Shown: positions 9,216 through 19,408, counted from the first letter of the stretch. The stretch is DNA of 64,000 nucleotides from Membranihabitans maritimus (GCF_021729145.1 NZ_JAJSLW010000019.1:1-64000), one strand, 5' to 3'. Translations and numbers: made by a program. Notes: a model not told the origin generated them from the sequence alone.

Positions 9216-12200
9216 ATGCCTTTCAACGAAGATTCGCGTGTTAAAATTCCTGCTATTTTACATCTTATACGTTTAGGATACAAATACTTATCCTTAAAGA
9301 GTGCTAAGTGGGATAAAGAAACTAATATTTTTAGGGGAATTTTTAGGGAAAGCGTTCAAAATATCAATCCAGACTATTCTTCCGATGAAATACTTACCCT
9401 CTATAAAAAGGTTTCACTGGCCTTAAAAAATGAGGATTTGGGACAGGAATTTTATGAAATGTTAATGGAACAGTCTGAAATACGTCTTATCGACTTTCAT
9501 GACTTTTCAAATAACACCTTCCATGTAGTTACAGAATTGCCTTATGAAAAAGATGATGAAAGTTTCAGGCCGGATATTATTTGTTTGATTAATGGTATGC
9601 CGTTGGTATTTATTGAGGTTAAAAAGCCAAATAATCGGGATGGGGTATTAGCTGAGAGGAAGCGAATTAATGAGCGGTTTCGAAATCGCAAATTCAGGCA
9701 TTTTATTAACATTACCCAGTTAATGATTTTTTCCAATAATATGGAGTATGAAGAAGGTGTCATTGAACCCATTGTTGGAGCATATTATGCAAGTCCATCA
9801 TACGGTGAGCCTATTTTTAATTATTTCAGGGAAGAGGAGGATTTTAATTTATCTCGAATATTAATGCCACTAACCGAGGAAGAAGAAAACAGCGTCTTAC
9901 AATATACAAACCTAGTCTCCATAAAAAATTCTCACGCATTTACAATCAATAAAGATCCTCACAGGCCTACAAATCGAATTTGTACTTCTTTATTACAAAA
10001 AGACAGATTACATTTTATATTACAGTATGCTATCGCCTATGTGAAACGCGAAAATGGCCTTCAAAAACATATAATGCGATACCCCCAGCTTTTTGCAACC
10101 AAAGCTATTGCCAAAAAATTGGACCAAGGATTACGAAAAGGTATAATCTGGCATACTCAAGGTAGTGGGAAAACAGCCTTGGCATTTTATAACGTAAAAC
10201 ATTTGACAAATTACTATCGAGAAAAAGGAGTTATTCCAAAATTTTACTTCATTGTAGATCGGTTAGATTTGTTGATTCAGGCTTCTAATGAATTTAGAAT
10301 ACGTGGATTAGTGGTACATAATATTGATTCGAGAGAAGATTTTGCAAAAGATATCAAATCTACTACAGCCATACACAATGATTCAGGCAAGGCGGAAATC
10401 ACTGTTGTAAATATCCAAAAATTCAAGGATGATCCTGATGTCACGCGAAATACAGACTATAATGTAGATATAAAACGAATTTATTTTTTGGATGAAGTAC
10501 ACCGGAGTTACAACCCGAAAGGTAGTTTCCTGGCGAATTTAAAAGAATCTGATCCTAGCGCCATTAAAATTGGTCTAACCGGTACTCCACTTCTCGGAAA
10601 CGATTACAATTCAAGGGATTTATTTGGTGATTATATTCACAAGTATTATTATAATCGATCCATTGCTGACGGTTATACCTTGCGATTGATTCGCGAAGAA
10701 ATAGAGACTTCTTATAAAATGCAATTACAGGAGACTTTGAATAAGATCTCTATTCTGAAAGGAAGCTCTAATAGAAGGAAAGTCTTTTCGAAGCCAAATT
10801 TTGTGGAGCCAATGCTCGATTATATCATTGATAATTTTGAGCAGGCACGATTAACATTTGACGATGATACAATAGGGGGCATGGTGATTTGTGATTCTTC
10901 AGATCAGGCCAAACAGATGTATGAAATTTTTCAGGAAAAGTATGCAACCGGGGAACAAAAATATCTTATGGCTGCTGAAGATCCGGTCAGCTATAAGAGA
11001 AGGCGCGAAGCCCGGCGAAAAGTAAAATCCGCGGCTCTTATTTTACATGATATAGGTACCAAACAAGACCGAAAGGATTGGGTGGATGATTTTAAAAAAG
11101 GTGATTACGACTTTCTCTTTGTTTACAATATGTTGCTTACCGGCTTTGATGCACCGCGTTTGAAAAAATTATACATTGGAAGGATAATTAAATCCCACAA
11201 CCTTTTACAAGCTCTTACCCGCGTCAATAGGACGTATAGAGATCATAGATATGGGTATGTAGTTGACTTCGCCGATATCGAAAAGGAATTTGACAAAACG
11301 AACAGGGCTTATTTCGACGAACTACAGTCAGAGCTGGGCGATGAAATGGAAAATTATTCTGATTTATTTAAATCAGGGGAAGAGATTGAAAGAGAAATTG
11401 AAGAAATAAAGGATGTTTTGTTTCATTTTGATACGATCAATCCAGCTGTATTTTCGGGTCAAATAAGTGAAGTTAATGACAGGAAGGAAATGCTCCGTAT
11501 TACAAAATCGCTAGATAATGCTAGAGATTTGTACAATATAATCCGACTTACAGGACAATACAAATTACTTGAAAAGTTGGATTTTAGGGCGTTATCTACA
11601 CTGTCCCGTATGGCACATGACAGACTAGCTTTGATCAATCAAAAGGAAAGTATAGAACAGAACCTAGAAAACACCAATCTGCTGAATCTGGCATTGGAAG
11701 AGGTGATTTTTGCCTTCACCAAGGTCGGGGAAGAAGAGATGGTCCTTGCAGATCAACTCAAAGATATGTTGCGAAAAACACGCGAAGGAATGGGCGCTAA
11801 TTTTGATTCCAAAGACCCACAATTTATATCTTTGCGGGAAGAATTGGAACGCTTGTTCAAGAAGAAAAATTTGAACAACGTAAGTAAAGAGGAAATGGAG
11901 TGTAACATGGAGGAACTGAAAGTAATCTATAATCAAGCTAATGAACTCAATCGACAAAACAATTTGTTGAGAGCAAAATACGACCAGGACGAAAAGTATA
12001 CCCGTCTTCACAAACGTTTGATGGAGAAAGATCCGCTTACGGATAATGAACGGAAGCTATACGAAGCCTTAAATGATTTGAAAAAGGTTATGGATATTGA
12101 AATATTGGATAATTCCAAGGTCATGGAGAATGAAAACTATATGAAGCGATTAATTGATAGAAATGTGATTCAAGTTTTGAAGGACCATCATTTTCCGGTC

Positions 12201-12278
12201 AGGTTAGAAACTGTGGATCGGATCAACCATTTATTAGTTAACGAATATATAAATGAATACAACGGAATAGGAGCATGA
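9216..12278 (+). CDS. hsdR: Type I restriction enzyme subunit R (HsdR)
   Basis: The 1020-residue protein has an N-terminal PD-(D/E)xK nuclease around residues 118-140 (FRPDIICLINGMPLVFIEVK). Two RecA-like helicase domains follow: Walker A HTQGSGKTALAF near 312, Walker B/DEAH-box variant FLDEVHRSY near 424, motif III GLTGTP near 452, and motif VI QALTRVNRTYR near 670. A long helical C-terminus probably binds the methylase core. HsdR cleaves unmodified DNA after ATP-driven translocation. Its stop overlaps the hsdM start by four bases (ATGA), so the R-M-S genes form one operon. All key motifs are intact, so it is likely active. Confidence 0.95.
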   Translation: MPFNEDSRVKIPAILHLIRLGYKYLSLKSAKWDKETNIFRGIFRESVQNINPDYSSDEILTLYKKVSLALKNEDLGQEFYEMLMEQSEIRLIDFHDFSNNTFHVVTELPYEKDDESFRPDIICLINGMPLVFIEVKKPNNRDGVLAERKRINERFRNRKFRHFINITQLMIFSNNMEYEEGVIEPIVGAYYASPSYGEPIFNYFREEEDFNLSRILMPLTEEEENSVLQYTNLVSIKNSHAFTINKDPHRPTNRICTSLLQKDRLHFILQYAIAYVKRENGLQKHIMRYPQLFATKAIAKKLDQGLRKGIIWHTQGSGKTALAFYNVKHLTNYYREKGVIPKFYFIVDRLDLLIQASNEFRIRGLVVHNIDSREDFAKDIKSTTAIHNDSGKAEITVVNIQKFKDDPDVTRNTDYNVDIKRIYFLDEVHRSYNPKGSFLANLKESDPSAIKIGLTGTPLLGNDYNSRDLFGDYIHKYYYNRSIADGYTLRLIREEIETSYKMQLQETLNKISILKGSSNRRKVFSKPNFVEPMLDYIIDNFEQARLTFDDDTIGGMVICDSSDQAKQMYEIFQEKYATGEQKYLMAAEDPVSYKRRREARRKVKSAALILHDIGTKQDRKDWVDDFKKGDYDFLFVYNMLLTGFDAPRLKKLYIGRIIKSHNLLQALTRVNRTYRDHRYGYVVDFADIEKEFDKTNRAYFDELQSELGDEMENYSDLFKSGEEIEREIEEIKDVLFHFDTINPAVFSGQISEVNDRKEMLRITKSLDNARDLYNIIRLTGQYKLLEKLDFRALSTLSRMAHDRLALINQKESIEQNLENTNLLNLALEEVIFAFTKVGEEEMVLADQLKDMLRKTREGMGANFDSKDPQFISLREELERLFKKKNLNNVSKEEMECNMEELKVIYNQANELNRQNNLLRAKYDQDEKYTRLHKRLMEKDPLTDNERKLYEALNDLKKVMDIEILDNSKVMENENYMKRLIDRNVIQVLKDHHFPVRLETVDRINHLLVNEYINEYNGIGA

Positions 12279-13894
12279 CAGAGACTCAAAAATTTCAAGC
12301 AAAGACCAAAGAACTCATAGACGGGCTCAAAAGTACCTGTGCGAACTACGGTTTAGGCAACGATGGCAATGAATTTAAAATCATCACCCAGGTTTTTCTT
12401 TACAAATTTCTAAACGATAAATTTATCTATGAAGCCAGGCAAGTAGATCCTTCACTGGCGGAGGGGGACAATGTAGAGGAACAATTGGCTGGTATGAATA
12501 ATGATGATTTCGAACTATTGTATCGACAGATGGATGAGGATACAGCCAGGATATTTCCCGGTCAATTTATATCCAGTCTTTTCAACAGACAAAACGAGGA
12601 TCGATTTGCCAAACTTTTTGATAGTACTTTACTGGATATTGCCGGGCAAAACAGTGATATTTTTTCAGTAGTGACCGATACCGGGCGCAAAATCGTGTTA
12701 TTTGAAGAATTGAGTGAATATGTAGCCAGCAAACGCGATGACTTTTGCAGGGCAATTATCAACCGATTGGCGGAATTTAGTTTTGAACATATATTCAATG
12801 AAAAGTTTGACTTTTATTCCACGATTTTTGAATACCTGATCAAGGATTACAACAGTAATAGCGGTGGAAAATACGCCGAGTATTTTACCCCGCATGCTGT
12901 GTCCAAAATTATGGCGAGATGTCTCGTCAATGAAGGCGTAAGCAATGTTACAATATACGATCCCAGTGCAGGATCGGGTACACTGTTGATGAACTTGGCG
13001 CACCAAATAGGCGAGGACAGATGCACTATTTATTCTCAGGATATATCGCAAAAGTCATCGCAGCTATTGCGATTGAATCTGATATTGAACAATCTTGTGC
13101 ATTCTATTCCCCATATTGTCCAGGGCAATACTATTTTGGAACCATACCATAAGGAGGGGAGTCGTTTGCAGCAGTTTGACTATATCGTATCCAATCCGCC
13201 ATTCAAGCTTGATTTTTCTGATTTCAGGGATGACTTGGATAAAGATTCAAATATAAATCGCTTTTTCGCTGGTATTCCTACAATCCCCAAGAAACAAAAG
13301 GATAAAATGGCCATTTATCAGCTCTTTTTACAACATATAATGTACAGCCTCAAAAAAGACGGCAAGGCGGCCATTGTTGTGCCTACGGGTTTCATAACGG
13401 CGCAAAGCGGTATCGATAAAAAAATTCGCGAAGCGGTGGTGAAAGAAAAAATGCTTGCCGGTGTAGTGAGTATGCCGAGTAATATTTTTGCGAATACGGG
13501 AACCAATGTCTCAGTGATATTCCTGGATAAACAAAATAAAGGCGATGTAGTTCTGATAGATGCCAGCAACCTGGGCAAAACCGTGAAGGAAGGCAAAAAT
13601 CAAAAGACCGTGTTGCAACCGGATGAGGAAGAGCTGGTCATTAGTACATTCTGTCAAAAAGAACAAGTGGACGAACTGAGTGTGGTGGTGAGCTACGACG
13701 AGATCAAAGCAAAGAACTATAGCCTGAGTGCCGGCCAGTATTTTGAAATCAAAATTGAATATATAGATATTACAGAAGAAGAATTTAAATCAAAGTTGTC
13801 GGGTTTCGAAAAGGATTTAAAGGAGCTTTTTGCGGAAGGCAAGGAACTGGAAGAAGCGATTGAGGAGAATTTGAAAAGTTTGAAGTATGAGTAA
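12275..13894 (+). CDS. hsdM: Type I DNA methyltransferase subunit (HsdM)
   Basis: The 539-residue N6-adenine methyltransferase has an N-terminal HsdM helical domain (residues about 8-150), the AdoMet-binding motif DPSAGSGTLL near 229, and the catalytic motif SNPPFKLDF near 305. With HsdS it protects host sites; with HsdR it forms the restriction complex. It overlaps hsdR by 4 bp and hsdS by 8 bp. Length and motifs are typical and no damage is seen. Confidence 0.95.
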   Translation: MTETQKFQAKTKELIDGLKSTCANYGLGNDGNEFKIITQVFLYKFLNDKFIYEARQVDPSLAEGDNVEEQLAGMNNDDFELLYRQMDEDTARIFPGQFISSLFNRQNEDRFAKLFDSTLLDIAGQNSDIFSVVTDTGRKIVLFEELSEYVASKRDDFCRAIINRLAEFSFEHIFNEKFDFYSTIFEYLIKDYNSNSGGKYAEYFTPHAVSKIMARCLVNEGVSNVTIYDPSAGSGTLLMNLAHQIGEDRCTIYSQDISQKSSQLLRLNLILNNLVHSIPHIVQGNTILEPYHKEGSRLQQFDYIVSNPPFKLDFSDFRDDLDKDSNINRFFAGIPTIPKKQKDKMAIYQLFLQHIMYSLKKDGKAAIVVPTGFITAQSGIDKKIREAVVKEKMLAGVVSMPSNIFANTGTNVSVIFLDKQNKGDVVLIDASNLGKTVKEGKNQKTVLQPDEEELVISTFCQKEQVDELSVVVSYDEIKAKNYSLSAGQYFEIKIEYIDITEEEFKSKLSGFEKDLKELFAEGKELEEAIEENLKSLKYE

Positions 13895-15239
13895 ATGGGA
13901 AAGGGCCAGTTTGAAAAGTTTCCTTAACATTGAGATGGGCCAGTCTCCAAAATCGGTTTATGTTAATAATCACTGTGATGGAGTACCGTTACTCAATGGA
14001 CCAGCAGAATTTACTGATAAATATCCAATACCTGTTCAATATTCGACTAGAGGTACTCGAAAGGCTAATAAAAATGATATTTTATTTTGTGTCAGAGGTT
14101 CAACTACAGGCAGAATGAATATAGCCGATCAGACCTATTTTATTGGACGTGGTCTAGCATCTATATCCCACAAAAATGGCTGTCACTTAAATTCTTTTGT
14201 GAAAGGTTTACTAGAAATATACTTAAATGGATTATTGGGAGGAAAAGGTGGTTCAGTATTTCCAAACATTAATAAAAGTCAGTTGCTAGATTTTGAGATA
14301 AATCTTCCTCCACTATCTAATCAAATAGCCATTGCCAAAGTCCTATCCGACTTAGATGCAAAAATAGAAGTCAACAACAAAATCAATGAGAAGCTGGAAG
14401 CCATGGCCAAACTCGTATACGATTATTGGTTTGTACAGTTTGATTTTCCCTACGACTTTGCGCGCGGAAAACCCGATATAAACGGCAAACCGTATAAATC
14501 CTCCGGCGGTAAAATGGTCTATAACGAGGAATTGAAACGTGAAATCCCGGAAGGGTGGGAGGTGAAACCGTTAAATTACCTAATTTCTGAATTTAAAAAT
14601 GGAGATTGGGGTAAGGATAAAATTCAAGGCAACTATACTTTTTCAGTAAAATGTATAAGGGGTACAGATATTCCAGATACCTATACTACGCATTCTGATA
14701 ATTCTCCAGCTAGATTTATTTTAGAGAAAAATAAGAATAAGTGTTTATCCGAAGGTGATTTTGTAATCGAGATATCTGGAGGAAGTCCAACGCAATCTAC
14801 AGGCAGAATATGTTTAATTACCAAAGAATTATTGGATAGAATTGGGCAAGATGTTATATGCTCTAATTTTTGCAAGGCTACAAGTATTAGTGATAATAGT
14901 GCAACATATTACTTTTTAAACACTTGGCAACTGTTATATGATAATGGAGTATTATTTTCCTGGGAAGGTAAAACAAGCGGTATAAAAAACCTTCTATTTA
15001 AATCTTTTGTAAAAAATTATTTAATACCAATTCCACCTCTAGAGATAAGAGAAAAATATCAGAAAATTATAGAAACTAACTATAGAACAACACAGATAAA
15101 TCTCGCAGAAAACCAACATCTAGCTTCCCTTCGCGATTGGCTTTTACCTATGTTGATGAACGGGCAGGTAAGTGTGGACGAAGCAGAGTATATGGTTTAT
15201 GAAACTGTAAGTATGGCTGCAGAAGAGGTCGAAGAATAA
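13887..15239 (+). CDS. hsdS: Type I specificity subunit (HsdS)
   Basis: The 450-residue protein has the two-half layout of HsdS. Target-recognition domain 1 occupies about residues 5-140. The central conserved helix begins NQIAIAKVLSDLDAKIEVNN and runs on to FVQFDFPYDF. Target-recognition domain 2 spans about 215-395, followed by a second conserved helix (ENQHLASLRDWLLPMLMNGQ). The target sequence cannot be predicted by eye. The two recognition domains are more AT-rich and divergent than the shared helices, as expected for domains exchanged between systems. The start overlaps hsdM by 8 bp. Confidence 0.93.
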   Translation: MSKWERASLKSFLNIEMGQSPKSVYVNNHCDGVPLLNGPAEFTDKYPIPVQYSTRGTRKANKNDILFCVRGSTTGRMNIADQTYFIGRGLASISHKNGCHLNSFVKGLLEIYLNGLLGGKGGSVFPNINKSQLLDFEINLPPLSNQIAIAKVLSDLDAKIEVNNKINEKLEAMAKLVYDYWFVQFDFPYDFARGKPDINGKPYKSSGGKMVYNEELKREIPEGWEVKPLNYLISEFKNGDWGKDKIQGNYTFSVKCIRGTDIPDTYTTHSDNSPARFILEKNKNKCLSEGDFVIEISGGSPTQSTGRICLITKELLDRIGQDVICSNFCKATSISDNSATYYFLNTWQLLYDNGVLFSWEGKTSGIKNLLFKSFVKNYLIPIPPLEIREKYQKIIETNYRTTQINLAENQHLASLRDWLLPMLMNGQVSVDEAEYMVYETVSMAAEEVEE

Positions 15240-15251
15240 AAAAAGCTAACT

Positions 15252-17522
15252 ATGAAAAATTCACAAAAACCGGATAAAATCAACTTGGGGCGTTTGATTG
15301 AAAAAATCAAGAAAGGCAATTACCAAGTCCCGGATTTTCAGCGGGAATTTGCCTGGCAGCCCTGGGACATTCGAGAGTTGATCAAGTCCATTTTTATGGA
15401 TTATTATATCGGGACACTATTGCTTTGGGAAGGTAGGGAAGAAAACTTCAATACCCTTTCATGCGATCCCATTTTTGCTTTTGAAGGAGAACGCCAGGAC
15501 CCGGAGTATATCGTACTGGACGGTCAGCAGCGCCTGACGGCGATGCACTATGCCTTTTTTCAGCCGGAAGAGCAATTCCGAAATCGGAAAAATCGATACC
15601 TGTATTTTGTCAGGTTGCGCGAATTGCTGGATGAAAATTACGACGAAGCCTTTTTTTACTACCAGGAAACCAAGAAGTATAGAGAGATCCTGGATGAAAA
15701 GGAACTGCAGTTCGCTGATCATTTGATGCCCCTCGGTATCCTGAAAGGCGGTACCTGGGAGCTTCAGCAGTGGATATTGGACTACAAGGCTTATTGGGCG
15801 GAAAAGGCTATTGAAAGCAACAGGGAAAATCCTGAAAGGGCTGTACGATTTCAGGAATATTCCGATTCGGCCAATGAGTTAAAAGATATTTTTCTGGAAT
15901 TGCTTAATGACTACCAGATCAGTTACATTGCCCTGGATGAAAAGTTGGGCATAGCCAAGGTGTGTGACATCTTCACCCATATCAATTCCAGGGGTGTAAA
16001 ACTCGATACCTTCGATCTCCTCAATGCAATTACCCGACCAAAGGACATTTATCTGAAGGAAATGTACAGGCAGGCGTCGGTTGAGTTGGATGATTTGAAT
16101 TATCCCGGTTTTGAGATGAAGCAATATATCCTGATGGTTATGTCGATTTTTGAACAGAGTTATTGCAGTCCCAAGTATTTGTATTACTTAGTCCCAGGTG
16201 AAGAAAAAACCATTAAAACGGCAGATGGCAGCAGGAAGAATGTTGTACTGATAGAGGATAAAGAAGAGTTTATTGAACGATGGGATGAGGCTGTAAGTGC
16301 TATTCTCAATGGATTGAAGCGGTTGAAAAACCCGAGGGATTTTGGTGCGATTGCGAGCAAATTTTTGCCCTATCCCTCGATTATTCCGGCCCTGTCTGCG
16401 ATCTATCACCATGTGAAGTCTGCTGAACTGTCGAATAAAGTGGATATCCATTCCAAAGTCAAAAAATGGTATTGGGCGTCCATATTCCAGAACCGGTATT
16501 CCAGTTCTGTTGAAAGTTCTACAACAAAGGATTATTTGGATCTGCAAAAGTGGTTTCAGGACGAAGATACTATTCCAGAGTCTCTTTTGGATTTTTACAG
16601 GGATTATAAGCAGTTGGACCTGCACCGGGAGGTAAAGAATGCCTCTGCCATTTACAAAGCCATTTTCAATCTGTATATAATCAATGGAGCAAAGGATTGG
16701 GAAACTTTTGATTTTCCTGAGTACGATTCGATAGACGATCATCATATTGTTCCTAAAAGTTGGGGAAAAGAACAGGACTTGGGGAATAGAATTAATACCA
16801 TTCTCAATCGTGCGCCGCTTACACCGGAGACGAACCGTCACATTATCAACAATCGATTGCCGAATGACTACCTTCGAGATTTGTTTGACAATAATGACGA
16901 GGATAAAGTGTACAAGCTTCTGGATACTCACCTAATCAGTAAAAAAGCTGTAGATATATTACTGCGAGAGCCTTTTACTGTAGATGATTACGATTCTTTC
17001 CTGGATGCTCGACGCGAACGAATTATCGAAGAAATAACTTCCAAAATAATACAAGAAGAGGTACAACTGCCCGAACAATATATATCCCTAAACAATCGAA
17101 TTGAAAAAATTGAATTGAGAATCAGAGATTTAATTATTGAAAAGTTGGGTGTCAAAGATTTTGCAAAGTTAAAAGAAGTCATCCCGAGCCACCTAATCCC
17201 TAAGATCAAAGGAAGAGTGGAACGAGAATTTCGCAAAAATCCTTCTTTAAAGGAAGTAAGTCAAGAAAGTGTGAAATTTTGGATGGAATTTACCGATTTA
17301 CAAGAACTCAATGATATAATAACCAATAAATCCAATTGGCCACAATTTGAACTCTTTTTTTCCACGAAACCAAAACTTGCAGGGGAATTTAATGATGTGG
17401 CACAGTTGAGGAATAGTATTCGGCATTCACGAAGTATTGATCAAATAACTAAAATGAAGGGAGAAGCAGCTATATTATGGTTTGAAGAACAGCTGAAAGT
17501 CAATAGAAATGTCGAATTGTGA
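15252..17522 (+). CDS. DUF262/HNH (GmrSD-like) protein with C-terminal HEPN-like domain
   Basis: The protein has 756 residues. The N-terminal DUF262 (ParB-like) region holds YQVPDFQREFAWQPWDIREL at about 24-43 and the V-L-D-G-Q-Q-R-L-T motif near 91. A DUF1524-like HNH domain follows at about 495-535 (DDHHIVPKSW, then the NTILNRAPLTPETN helix). This pairing defines GmrSD-type enzymes, which cut phage DNA carrying modified bases. The last 180 residues are extra: a helical segment ending in FNDVAQLRNSIRHSRSIDQI, in which R-N-S-I-R-H matches the R-x4-6-H signature of HEPN RNases. It follows hsdS by 12 bp and probably belongs to the same operon. The HEPN call is inference. Confidence 0.85.
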   Translation: MKNSQKPDKINLGRLIEKIKKGNYQVPDFQREFAWQPWDIRELIKSIFMDYYIGTLLLWEGREENFNTLSCDPIFAFEGERQDPEYIVLDGQQRLTAMHYAFFQPEEQFRNRKNRYLYFVRLRELLDENYDEAFFYYQETKKYREILDEKELQFADHLMPLGILKGGTWELQQWILDYKAYWAEKAIESNRENPERAVRFQEYSDSANELKDIFLELLNDYQISYIALDEKLGIAKVCDIFTHINSRGVKLDTFDLLNAITRPKDIYLKEMYRQASVELDDLNYPGFEMKQYILMVMSIFEQSYCSPKYLYYLVPGEEKTIKTADGSRKNVVLIEDKEEFIERWDEAVSAILNGLKRLKNPRDFGAIASKFLPYPSIIPALSAIYHHVKSAELSNKVDIHSKVKKWYWASIFQNRYSSSVESSTTKDYLDLQKWFQDEDTIPESLLDFYRDYKQLDLHREVKNASAIYKAIFNLYIINGAKDWETFDFPEYDSIDDHHIVPKSWGKEQDLGNRINTILNRAPLTPETNRHIINNRLPNDYLRDLFDNNDEDKVYKLLDTHLISKKAVDILLREPFTVDDYDSFLDARRERIIEEITSKIIQEEVQLPEQYISLNNRIEKIELRIRDLIIEKLGVKDFAKLKEVIPSHLIPKIKGRVEREFRKNPSLKEVSQESVKFWMEFTDLQELNDIITNKSNWPQFELFFSTKPKLAGEFNDVAQLRNSIRHSRSIDQITKMKGEAAILWFEEQLKVNRNVEL

Positions 17523-17911
17523 GCGGAAATTTGATTTCTAATCATTCATTGATATTAGATCTCGATAGATTTACCAGGTTTTTACCTTATAAAACTTACA
17601 CTATGGTTTCCGGGACTATGGAGTGAGTCGACTGGGGTTACTTTGAATTGATGCTGACGGTCAATATATTAATTCAACAGTAGAAATTCCGGAATAAATA
17701 GCATTTCCCTGGTTTTGATTAACATAATAAATGAACTTTTACCTTGCGTATAATTCGCCAATCATTGTAGATGCTTAATCCTATGATAACTGCAACCATG
17801 AAATCTATTAGTTGCCAAATATTTCAGGGTAAATTTAGTTGAACTTTAGGTGTTATTTGATTGCTAACTCAATCAAAAAGTATAGATTTAAATGGAATAT
17901 AAATCAAATTT
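17523..17911 (+). other. Gene-free spacer after the restriction operon
   Basis: About 390 AT-rich bases separate the DUF262 gene from the HTH gene. I see no open frame of note and no clear hairpin followed by a T-run. It probably holds the promoter of the HTH gene near its right end. Confidence 0.4.
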
Positions 17912-18193
17912 ATGAAAAAGCAAGTGATATTCCCGAAGTATAAAGATCTATTGGCGCAAATGGGTGAAAATATTAAGTTGGCACGAAAACGGAGAAAATT
18001 GACTACCAGCCAGGTGGCTGAACGTGCAAGTATAGCACGGAGTACATTATATTTTATTGAAAAAGGAGAACCCAGTGTGGCAATGGGGGCATACTTTAAT
18101 GTTTTGCGTGTATTTGGATTGCAGAAGGATTTTTTGAAATTGGCTTCTGATGATGAATTTGGTCGTAAGCTTCAGGATTTGGAATTGCTGTGA
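17912..18193 (+). CDS. HipB-like helix-turn-helix regulator (orphan)
   Basis: The 93-residue XRE-type protein has its HTH at residues about 18-65: NIKLARKRRKLTTSQVAERA, then the recognition helix ARSTLYFIEKG. The sequence resembles HipB antitoxins that repress a hipBA operon and neutralise the HipA kinase. No hipA gene follows: the next 140 bases are non-coding and then abiEi begins. It may be the remains of a toxin-antitoxin pair or a regulator of neighbouring island genes. Confidence 0.8.
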   Translation: MKKQVIFPKYKDLLAQMGENIKLARKRRKLTTSQVAERASIARSTLYFIEKGEPSVAMGAYFNVLRVFGLQKDFLKLASDDEFGRKLQDLELL

Positions 18194-18332
18194 TATCATA
18201 AAATATGGGAAAGGACAGGATCGATATATGGATAGTTTAAAATTAATAATATTATAGCGTTATTAGTACTTAAATTATAGGTAGGATAAACTATTTGTTT
18301 TGTCCGGTTAAAAAAATTCCTATATTAGTACT

Positions 18333-19100
18333 ATGGATGCTAAAAAAGGATCTAAATTAAACCATTTGTTGCAATCCCTACCTTCGGGAATAGTGGTTTT
18401 ATCTTCCTGGCTTGTTGATAAAGGGTATAGTTATGATCTTATAAGAAGGTATAAGAAAAGTAACTGGTTTACTTCCATAGGTTCAGGAGCTATAATAAGG
18501 ACTGGAGATAATGTGGGGTATGAAGGAGCTGTATATGCTTTACAGCGACAAGGGGGGCTAAAAGTTCACATCGGAGGGAGAACAGCATTGTCTTTATTGG
18601 GGCGGGCGCATTACCTGGATTTTGATGCGAGAAAAGTATTCCTGTTTTGCGAAAGTGGCAGTAAGTTGCCTGCCTGGTTTTTAAATAATGATTGGGGATA
18701 TAAAATAGAAACGGTAAATACATCTTTTTTACCTCCTGAAATGGGATTAACCTCGATAGATCAAAAGTCATTTACCATACAGATCGCCAATCCTGAGCGA
18801 GCCATAATGGAATGTCTCTATTTGAGTCAAAGGGTTCATTCGTTGTTGGAATGTTATGAACTTATGGAAGGTTTAAATAATTTAAGACCAAAAGAAGTAC
18901 AGAAGCTGTTAGAGAATTGTAATTCCGTAAAAGTGAAGCGATTGTTTTTATTTATGGCAGAGAAAGCGAATCACCAATGGTTAAATTATGTTTCTATTGA
19001 TAACATTGATCTGGGAAACGGGAAGCGATCTTTTTCCAAAGAAAAAGGTGTGTATGATCCTAAATATCAGATATCCCTCCCCGAAGATTTGATAAAATGA
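18333..19100 (+). CDS. AbiEi-type antitoxin/transcriptional repressor
   Basis: The 255-residue protein has an N-terminal winged helix (residues about 8-60, including SGIVVLSSWLVDKGYSYDLI) and a C-terminal AbiEi domain with HIGGRTALSLLGRAHYLDFD at about 87-106. AbiEi proteins are antitoxins of type IV systems: they repress the abiE promoter, and the AbiEii partner is a nucleotidyltransferase toxin. Its stop overlaps the abiEii start by four bases (ATGA), the usual coupling. The toxin is cut short, so the antitoxin may now be only a repressor. A decayed relative lies at 23912-24170. Confidence 0.88.
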   Translation: MDAKKGSKLNHLLQSLPSGIVVLSSWLVDKGYSYDLIRRYKKSNWFTSIGSGAIIRTGDNVGYEGAVYALQRQGGLKVHIGGRTALSLLGRAHYLDFDARKVFLFCESGSKLPAWFLNNDWGYKIETVNTSFLPPEMGLTSIDQKSFTIQIANPERAIMECLYLSQRVHSLLECYELMEGLNNLRPKEVQKLLENCNSVKVKRLFLFMAEKANHQWLNYVSIDNIDLGNGKRSFSKEKGVYDPKYQISLPEDLIK

Positions 19101-19408
19101 AAATAAAGAACATATATAAGAATCAGGCATCGCTCCTGTTGCAAGTGCTACCGGAGGTCGCTAAAGAAGAATGCTTTGCTATGCATGGAGGGACGGCGAT
19201 TAATCTGTTCATACGTGAAATGCCCAGGTTGTCAGTTGATATAGATCTGACGTATATACCTATCGAAGACAGAACTACTTCTTTTGAAAATATCCTGGAA
19301 GCCTTAAAGCGTATAAAATCGAATGTAGAATCCATTATATCGGGTGTACATATTACCCTCCAGGATAAAATGCTCAAATTATTATTATCATCAGACTTGT
19401 GCTATTGA
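19097..19408 (+). pseudogene. AbiEii-type nucleotidyltransferase toxin, 3'-truncated
   Basis: 103 residues remain of a protein that is usually near 280-300. The nucleotidyltransferase start is intact: the family segment FAMHGGTAINLFIREMPRLS at about residues 27-46, then the metal-binding D-I-D-L-T. The C-terminal two thirds are missing. The frame runs into the 3' end of the convergent fic gene, overlapping it by 18 bp, so a deletion or the arrival of fic removed the rest. It is probably inactive as a toxin. Confidence 0.85.
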
